Assembly: GCA_011800805.1 (NCBI GenBank)
Contig: MPNW01000273.1
Location: 5,687 to 69,686 of the forward strand
From: Hirudo medicinalis
Lineage: Eukaryota > Annelida > Clitellata > Hirudinida > Hirudinidae
Reading direction: 5' to 3'
Length of the DNA stretch: 64,000 nt
Under the pieces are notes generated by a model. That model was not told the origin of the DNA. It saw only the letters and a program-made list of their open reading frames with translations, and did not search any database. Shown in pieces: positions 58,901 through 64,000 of this stretch (position 1 is the first letter of the stretch; every line of letters starts with the position of its first letter). Position numbers and translations under genes: made by a program.

Positions 58901-61900
58901 AGAAGTGCTGATTTCAATGAGAGAACTGATGACAGCATCTGCTCAATTGTGGCTCCAAATGACAAATGACTTCCTCAAACTCCTCACCAGCCACCCACCT
59001 CTCCTCATGAGATGGTGTTCCATCATCATCATTGTCATCCCCAAAAATGACTACTTGAGGTGGTGGAGAGCCAAGTTTCCTCCCAAGTAAACAACAATTT
59101 CTATGTTTTAAAAATGTCATCAATGCTGCGTTTAATGCCGAGTCATTAATAGCTTCGGAAAGTCTCACTTTTCCATGCTCGTAATTATTTTTTCATATTT
59201 TTCAAATTTAATAATTTTGATTATATTTTCTAGATTGTCAAAGATTTCAGCCAACATGCAACTTGTGAGAGAGACAGGATTTCTTCTCATTTGCCAGCGA
59301 GTGGTACGTTGATGTTTTGTAGACGCAGTATTTATGTTCTGTGCAAGTGCACAAGTACTTGCTTGATAATGAGTTATTTATTCTCAACCTAACGACGTCG
59401 ATATCTCGTTGCAATCGATCACACGCACACGCACTCACACCTCCAGGTCGAGAATGGAAAGGAGTGGACGTCGGCAATCGAGTGGATGGTCGACGATCAC
59501 TTTGAGGACGTCGTCAAGTTCTCTTGCGAGGAAATTGTTCAGAAACTACTCAGGTGTTGGATGCATGAACGTGTTTGAACATTTTTGATAATCATATGTA
59601 ATGTGGATGGAATGTTGGTTCTGATGTGCATCGGTCGTGACGAGGACGATGGTGATGGATGTGACGACGTCGTAATCGACGACGAGGCAATTGGTCGGAT
59701 GTTACGTACGCAGAATAATATTTAAATTGTATATGTAGTTTAGGTTTAATTAACTCCAAAGAGGTTTTTATAAAGGATTACGTGCATGAACGGCTAATTG
59801 CATTTTGTTTGATCTCAGCCTCATACAAAGTGATGCTGCACTCAGCAGGAAGTTGTGTCGAACTGTGAAGAACTTTTATGAAGGAAATCAATTGGTGAGG
59901 AGCAATTTGCAATTTTAGTTGAATGATTGTTTGAATTTCAAACATAAATGTACATAGAATATACAATATTATATCAATATATTAATTTAATTCAACAAAA
60001 TGCACATAATTTAATATGAAGATATTGATAACATATATATATATATATATATTGATAATAATCCATGATTGTAGTGCGTGACGGATGCGAAAGTGATTAT
60101 TCAATTTCTTTTTTAAAGGGACCATCGTCTGTGTCCTTCATCAGGCGGACACTGAAATGCCTCGAGACCACCCACCCGAGAGCAGTCGGAGAAATGTTGA
60201 AAGTCCTCGTCACTACTTTCCTCTCGACCTGCTACTTCCCCATCGCCAAAGCTGCCGACAGACTGGCCTGCAGATGCGCCGAAGTCCTTTTGGCCGCCGA
60301 AGTCGACGTAAGTTGTCGTGTCGCCCTGCCTCGTATGGAAATCGTTATGTAATGCGACACTGGCTAAATTATATCACTTAGTACTAAATCGACAGCAGGT
60401 TTAGAAGTACGTCGATCATAAAATATGTTGCCTAACAATAACTTGTCGTTGTTGCTGATGATGAGAAGTTTATATTTGCAGCAGTGCAAGCAGTTAATGA
60501 CATTGGTTGACATCAAAAAGCTCACCGAATATTTGAAAACTTTGAACTTGAAGAAGAAGTGGGTGTCTGTGTTAAGCATGATTGATGCCATTTAATTTTA
60601 TTGTTCTTATTTATATTATTATTTTATTTGTTTATTGATCTTGTTTAATACCTAATAAAAGATCAACATCCAAAAATGTAATCAATCCCAAAATACTTTG
60701 AGCTATCAAGATGTGCCAGGGAGTCTTAATATTCCCCACTAGTTTTATTGGCCAATTCTTTGCTAATGCAAGCCACACACGATGAAAACATTTAAATCAA
60801 ATAATTAAAAGTACAATTTAAACACAGTCACCTGTCAAGCTTGTTGTCAAAACTTGAGGAGCATTTAAGAGAGGAAGATGGTTTGACATTAGAACTGCAT
60901 TCAGAAGAAAGTGTGGGAACTGAAGATGACAATATGTTTGGTTCTGATCATATCTTTGCCAAGGTGAATCTTTATGCAGGATTGGATGCTTGGATGTTGA
61001 TTGAGATCATCGGAGTTTTGTCGCAAACAACGATCGTATTTATACGCAGGTGCAGCGCTTCTTCTCACTCGAACTTTACAACGGCAAATTATATTTAGTC
61101 ACCAGTTGATCTTTAACTCAAGCATCAGAGATTATCACTTAATTTGCCATGCGAATGATTAATTGAATGATAGATGGACATACTTGCTTCAAAAATATGC
61201 ACTACTTTATGGCTGTTCATAAATCATGCAGGAAGAATATTTGAAGATGGTGAAGGCATCTTGCCTCAAAACAGAGAACAAATCCAGCAGTTGTCCGCAA
61301 GTACTCGCGTCTCTCGATTATTCGTCCATTTTGTCCATCTTCATGTCCGAGGTGAGACGACGACGATCGTTAACAACGCCGGCTCGATGATGATCTTTTG
61401 TTGTTTCCCAGGACTGCAGTCCTCTGCTGTTGAGCAGCTGCATCGAGATGATTTCGTCGCAGTCGAGGTCGGCTCGTCTGTCGTCGCGGTTACGACTTTC
61501 GTCGTCGAGTCGCGCGACCGCTTCATCGACGCAAATGTTCAAGGCCGCCTCTTTTGCCATTCAGAGAAACATCAACAAGGTTGTGAACCTACTGCCCATC
61601 CCTTACAGGTTGGTCGTCATGGAGATGATAACGGCGAAGGCGCAGCCGATGCTAGAAGTTGATGCAGCACGATTGATGGTTTAAATATTTGTGGCATTTG
61701 TTCCTTTTGAATTTAATGAAAGTTCTTGCACCAAGGATTTATTGATTTAATTTATTGTGATTTAATGATAATTACTCACACTTCCTTTTAACTGAGAAAA
61801 TGCCCCTAATTACTTTCTGAAGATTCTTTGACTCCAAAAATCTGCGAGACCCTCGTGCAGTCAGAACGTTGGAACTGTTTTCGGACCACGAGTTGTTCCA

Positions 61901-64000
61901 ATCCACCGCTGAACTTGCTCGGGCGGTTCAGGCTTATCTCGAGTTTCTGTCATTGGCTTCGTCTTTCTCCTCGCTCGATGAAAAGAAGAAATTGGACATC
62001 CAGGAAACTGATGTCAAAGACATTTGCAGATTTTGTATCTTCTACTTAGAGGTACTGCATTTCTTGTGCAGCTCATGATTAAGTTGTTAGTAATTTCTTG
62101 TGAATGTCTCCTAATTATTATGCATCTCGACGACTTGCATTGCTACAAAGTGCCCGATGTCGATGCTTACGGCACTGCGTTTTATCTTCGTTGCGATTGT
62201 TTTACGATGGAAAAGATGAATGGTTTAAACAAAATAACAGTAACAATTGCTTTCTTTGCAGTTGGTCCACTGGCACATGCAGCATGGTTGCATGGTCTCC
62301 TCATTGGACTTAATGCCCTCCCTCAGCTGTTTGAATCTCTGCCTCTCAATCGAGCCAATCAACAACCATTTCTCTGCTCCTGAAAACTTTCTCTATGTGT
62401 GCACATCAGTACACATTGTCCATGCTCTTCTCTCTGGATGTTGGTGTCAGATTATGATGATGATTATTTTTATTATTATTATTATTATTTGTTACAATGG
62501 TTATGGGTGATTTTATTACTTCAGTTGTGGCTCATCCAGAGGGAGTGCTGACAGGACCTGCTCTTAATGACCATCCCCAGATGGTGCTCGATGGTATGTT
62601 AAGTTTCACTTTCACTCAGCTATGCAATCAAGTGTTGCTAATTGGTTAACTCTCTTTTTGAACGACATTTAAATAACGCACACTTCACAGTTGATCACAG
62701 ACTGACTCACTGTTGATTGCAGAATTGAACCTGACAACAAGAACATGTGATTTGATGTGTGAGTTGATCCTCTGCCTGTCAACACACCTACACAATCCAC
62801 CTTCTTCTTCCAATGAATGCCTCCCTTTGTACTTGAGAGCACCTTTCAGGAAGCTTGTTGTTGGTTAGTAAATGATGATGACGACGATGATGACACCTGA
62901 AAATTTTAATTTATTACTTTAGCACTGGGTCGGATACCTTTGGTCAACAGCTATGCCAGGACCCCCTCCCTGGTGTGGACCATGGGTTGGAGTCCAACCC
63001 CCACTGGTGGAAATAAAACCAAACTTCCCCCAATTCCTCTCGAGTTCCTCCAAGACAAAGATGTTCTGTCTGATTACATTTTCAGGGTTTCAGCCATTGG
63101 TCAGTTGATGTTTCAAAGATTTGTTGTGCATGTGTGGATTTTAAATTCATTTCATAACTAATCCATTAAGATGGCCTTCTTGCTTCCTTCATCATTCAAA
63201 TTTGTGTTTTTAGGCTGGACAAATAGACATCAATTTGAAGAGACGTGGATGAGCCTATTGGCTGTCTTAAATCCCGTGACTCATGAAGATGCCCAATTGT
63301 CGCACGAGGTTGAGATAAACATTTATTTATTTCAGTATTTAAAAAATGGTCACATTTTAATGTAAAACATTATTTTGCCTTGAAGAATGAACTTCTGAGA
63401 ATCTTTTATTTCAAAATCTTTTGACTTTTCAATTACATTTATTGCAATATTACTTTGACTGCAACATTATTAGAAAGTTTTAGATGAAAATTCTTAATAT
63501 TATTTATAAACTAATTTCTCCAGGAATGCTTGGAGAAAACCCAGTGTCAGATCCTGTCCATGAGGGCCATAACCTCCCTCATCCTCTCGACCACTCTCAC
63601 TCCTTCTCCAGGCAATCCTTCTGTCAGCTTCTTCAAGCACAAACCAAGGAACGAGTTGCTCAGTTTTTTCAGATCCAAGTTCGTTTCGAATTGAATGTTA
63701 TTTTAGAATAAAATTATTCCTAAATCTCATTAAAACAAGTTTACCATTAAAACAAAATTAAAAATTAATTAATTGCAAGGGTAAGGAATACTTCAGAATT
63801 TATTACGATTGCTTTCTATATTTAAACGTGCAAATAAATAATTTCTATGAATGACGACGATGATGACGATGTTAATAAACCTGATGCAATAACAGAGAAA
63901 TGGTTAATGGTTTAATGCTGTCAGCAACTGTTTATTTCAGCAATGGGCAGAAACTGTTGAGAGTGAAGATGAAATTGGAGATGGATTTGTGGGGGTTGGT
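40928..64000 (+). CDS. HTT: Huntingtin (HEAT-repeat scaffold), 45 exons placed, 3' end beyond window
   Basis: Large HEAT-repeat scaffold in vesicle transport, autophagy and ciliary functions. It starts [17 protein letters not shown], the N17 helix, with no polyglutamine or polyproline after it. Exons: 40928-41022, 43252-43341, 43584-43704, 44123-44262, 44405-44543, 44610-44992, 45086-45248, 45616-45660, 45787-45881, 46027-46513, 47196-47395, 47663-47758, 48213-48307, 48465-48693, 48962-49101, 49210-49376, 49691-49814, 49930-50075, 50195-50292, 52524-52706, 52875-53059, 53146-53206, 56151-56312, 57050-57190, 57380-57516, 57616-57726, 57902-58024, 58343-58587, 58656-59086, 59234-59303, 59447-59553, 59819-59894, 60119-60307, 60482-60558, 60840-60963, 61232-61351, 61412-61608, 61823-62051, 62262-62439, 62525-62593, 62723-62863, 62923-63099, 63214-63308, 63524-63678, 63941-64000+. 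Landmarks: [51 protein letters not shown]. One exon (56,313-57,049) is unresolved. Exons 44610-44992 and 58656-59086 each lack one base. Confidence 0.96.
41624..41715 (+). mobile_element. SINE fragment (G) in huntingtin intron 1
   Basis: Reads gtgtgcaggttggctcattg (A-box region), then gcatgtagcggtaatggcag, and stops after a B-box-like 'catgttagcaacc'. Head only; the tail is absent. Confidence 0.65.
41736..41985 (-). repeat. Orphan repeat, copy 2
   Basis: Minus-strand copy of the 19.9-kb element. It keeps gatggcggaagtc at its start and the frame [16 protein letters not shown], then diverges and extends further ([15 protein letters not shown]) than copy 1. Confidence 0.65.
42137..42191. repeat. 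(TA)n microsatellite
   Basis: Two long at-alternating blocks broken by cga and ctc-like interruptions, self-complementary and able to form a hairpin. Confidence 0.9.
42288..42605. repeat. Diverged tandem duplication of ~165 bp
   Basis: Two related units: 42,288 onward (gtctggtaaagtgattccct ... cccagggaggagggc ... agggaggg) and 42,456 onward (gtctggtaaggtgattctct ... ccagggaggggacc ... agggaggg). They share order of motifs with many substitutions and indels. The second contains a short local repeat (aggttaatattgtatta, twice, 42,520-42,556). Confidence 0.6.
42655..43028 (+). mobile_element. SINE copy (I) split by a ~245-bp insertion
   Basis: The middle of the SINE (ctgcacagccagggagcatc, then ggggcgctttataaa, to about 42,710) and its tail (cttttcac-like start, 'tacatcctatttggata', 'ggcactcaaaagatcggtta', from about 42,960) are separated by unrelated DNA. 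That DNA is rich in ttcggc/ggtttcgg motifs, suggesting a later insertion. Confidence 0.6.
46357..46391 (+). repeat. In-frame 9-bp repeat in huntingtin (Asn-Asn-Asp)n
   Basis: aacaacgac repeated three to four times within the 46,027-46,513 exon, encoding [10 protein letters not shown]. It lies in the loop that precedes the conserved 'VsDilxYxdHgDPQ' block (here [14 protein letters not shown]). Confidence 0.9.
47924..48081. repeat. 75-bp direct tandem duplication in huntingtin intron
   Basis: 47,924-47,998 and 48,007-48,081 are the same 75 bases separated by 8 bp, with no N between them. It lies in the intron before the 48,213 exon and does not touch coding sequence. Confidence 0.9.
49445..49615 (-). 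mobile_element. SINE fragment (H) in huntingtin intron
   Basis: Minus-oriented; it ends (plus strand) with gagctaacttgcatgcc, the complement of the A-box head, and contains ggtgcaaaatgggttgttga (degraded B-box region) and a diverged central part. Tail absent. Confidence 0.6.
50930..52290 (-). mobile_element. LINE ORF2 C-terminal fragment, antisense in huntingtin intron
   Basis: Contains an uninterrupted 278-codon minus frame (52,248-51,412). Blocks are [19 protein letters not shown], then a zinc-knuckle [17 protein letters not shown] (C-x2-C-x7-H-x4-C), [11 protein letters not shown], and near the end [12 protein letters not shown]. Such a knuckle followed by 'grytWRHnxVL' is the region downstream of the LINE reverse transcriptase. 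A neighbouring frame continues with [20 protein letters not shown]. The 3' part (51,330-50,940) is rearranged and carries [12 protein letters not shown], the same terminal motif as the 18-kb fragment. No RT core is present, so it is a 5'-truncated insertion. Confidence 0.8.
53326..53455 (-). repeat. Orphan repeat, copy 3 (short)
   Basis: Minus-strand sequence encodes a decayed version of the shared block ([13 protein letters not shown]) with the same downstream 'attttattgcc' end as copy 2. The 5' part is missing. Confidence 0.55.
54144..54270 (+). mobile_element. Short LINE reverse-transcriptase relic
   Basis: The plus frame [16 protein letters not shown] then [17 protein letters not shown] resembles the RT block with YADDvvli followed by the 'lnkxgLxlNxxKT' segment; the YADD is mutated to LMDD. 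Too short to place in a clade. Confidence 0.5.
54844..54877. repeat. (CA)n microsatellite
   Basis: About 17 ca units with two cg interruptions, in the long huntingtin intron 53,207-56,150. Confidence 0.95.
60032..60052. repeat. (TA)n microsatellite
   Basis: Ten ta units close to the acceptor of the 60,119 huntingtin exon. Confidence 0.9.

Noticed and set aside
40928..64000. Huntingtin as a pseudogene because of its frameshifts
   Set aside because: Forty-three other exons keep frame, splice sites and phase; two one-base deficits fit base errors far better.

Overview
This is AT-rich, intron-rich nuclear DNA from an invertebrate animal. There are no operons, no ribosome-binding sites and no phage or plasmid signs. 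The evidence for an animal is four multi-exon genes of metazoan type (huntingtin, a Src-type tyrosine kinase, the mitochondrial import oxidoreductase CHCHD4/MIA40, and a multi-C2H2 zinc-finger protein), together with a dense load of LINE, SINE, hAT and Tigger/pogo remnants. The phylum cannot be fixed from this window; a tunicate or a non-bilaterian would both fit the divergent but full-architecture huntingtin.

Layout. Positions 1-13,200 hold a 17-bp minisatellite running off the left edge, a non-autonomous hAT element, SINE copies and decayed LINE reverse-transcriptase pieces, with no gene I can defend. Positions 13,217-20,257 (minus strand) carry a ten-exon Src/Frk-type kinase (N-myristoylation signal, SH3, SH2, kinase). 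Its exon phases all agree and give about 481 residues, but leucine replaces the activation-loop tyrosine. LINE, SINE and hAT-like debris fills its introns. Positions 20,260-24,350 are a transposon graveyard (SINE pair, ZMYM1-like hAT transposase remnants). Positions 28,120-33,203 (minus strand) carry a large zinc-finger gene with eight fingers in three exons, interrupted by an N gap whose flanks are the same sequence twice. Positions 35,254-36,629 are a Tigger-type DNA transposon with perfect 20-bp inverted repeats and TA target duplications, and a decayed transposase. Positions 38,132-39,019 (plus strand) are a complete four-exon CHCHD4/MIA40 gene. From 40,928 to the right edge (plus strand) runs huntingtin: 45 exons placed, about 2,300 codons, reaching roughly residue 2,600 of the ~3,140-residue human protein before the window ends.

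The four genes do not form an obvious pathway. They act respectively in membrane signalling, nuclear gene regulation, mitochondrial intermembrane-space oxidative folding, and HEAT-repeat scaffolding. I found no undescribed gene system. The most interesting biology is the Src-like kinase without its activating tyrosine and a huntingtin that keeps the N17 helix but has no polyglutamine, carrying instead an Asn-Asn-Asp repeat elsewhere. The most useful practical finding concerns data quality: three coding exons each lack exactly one base, and four sequence junctions (three single-N, one N-gap) are flanked by duplicated sequence, so naive gene calls here will be wrong.
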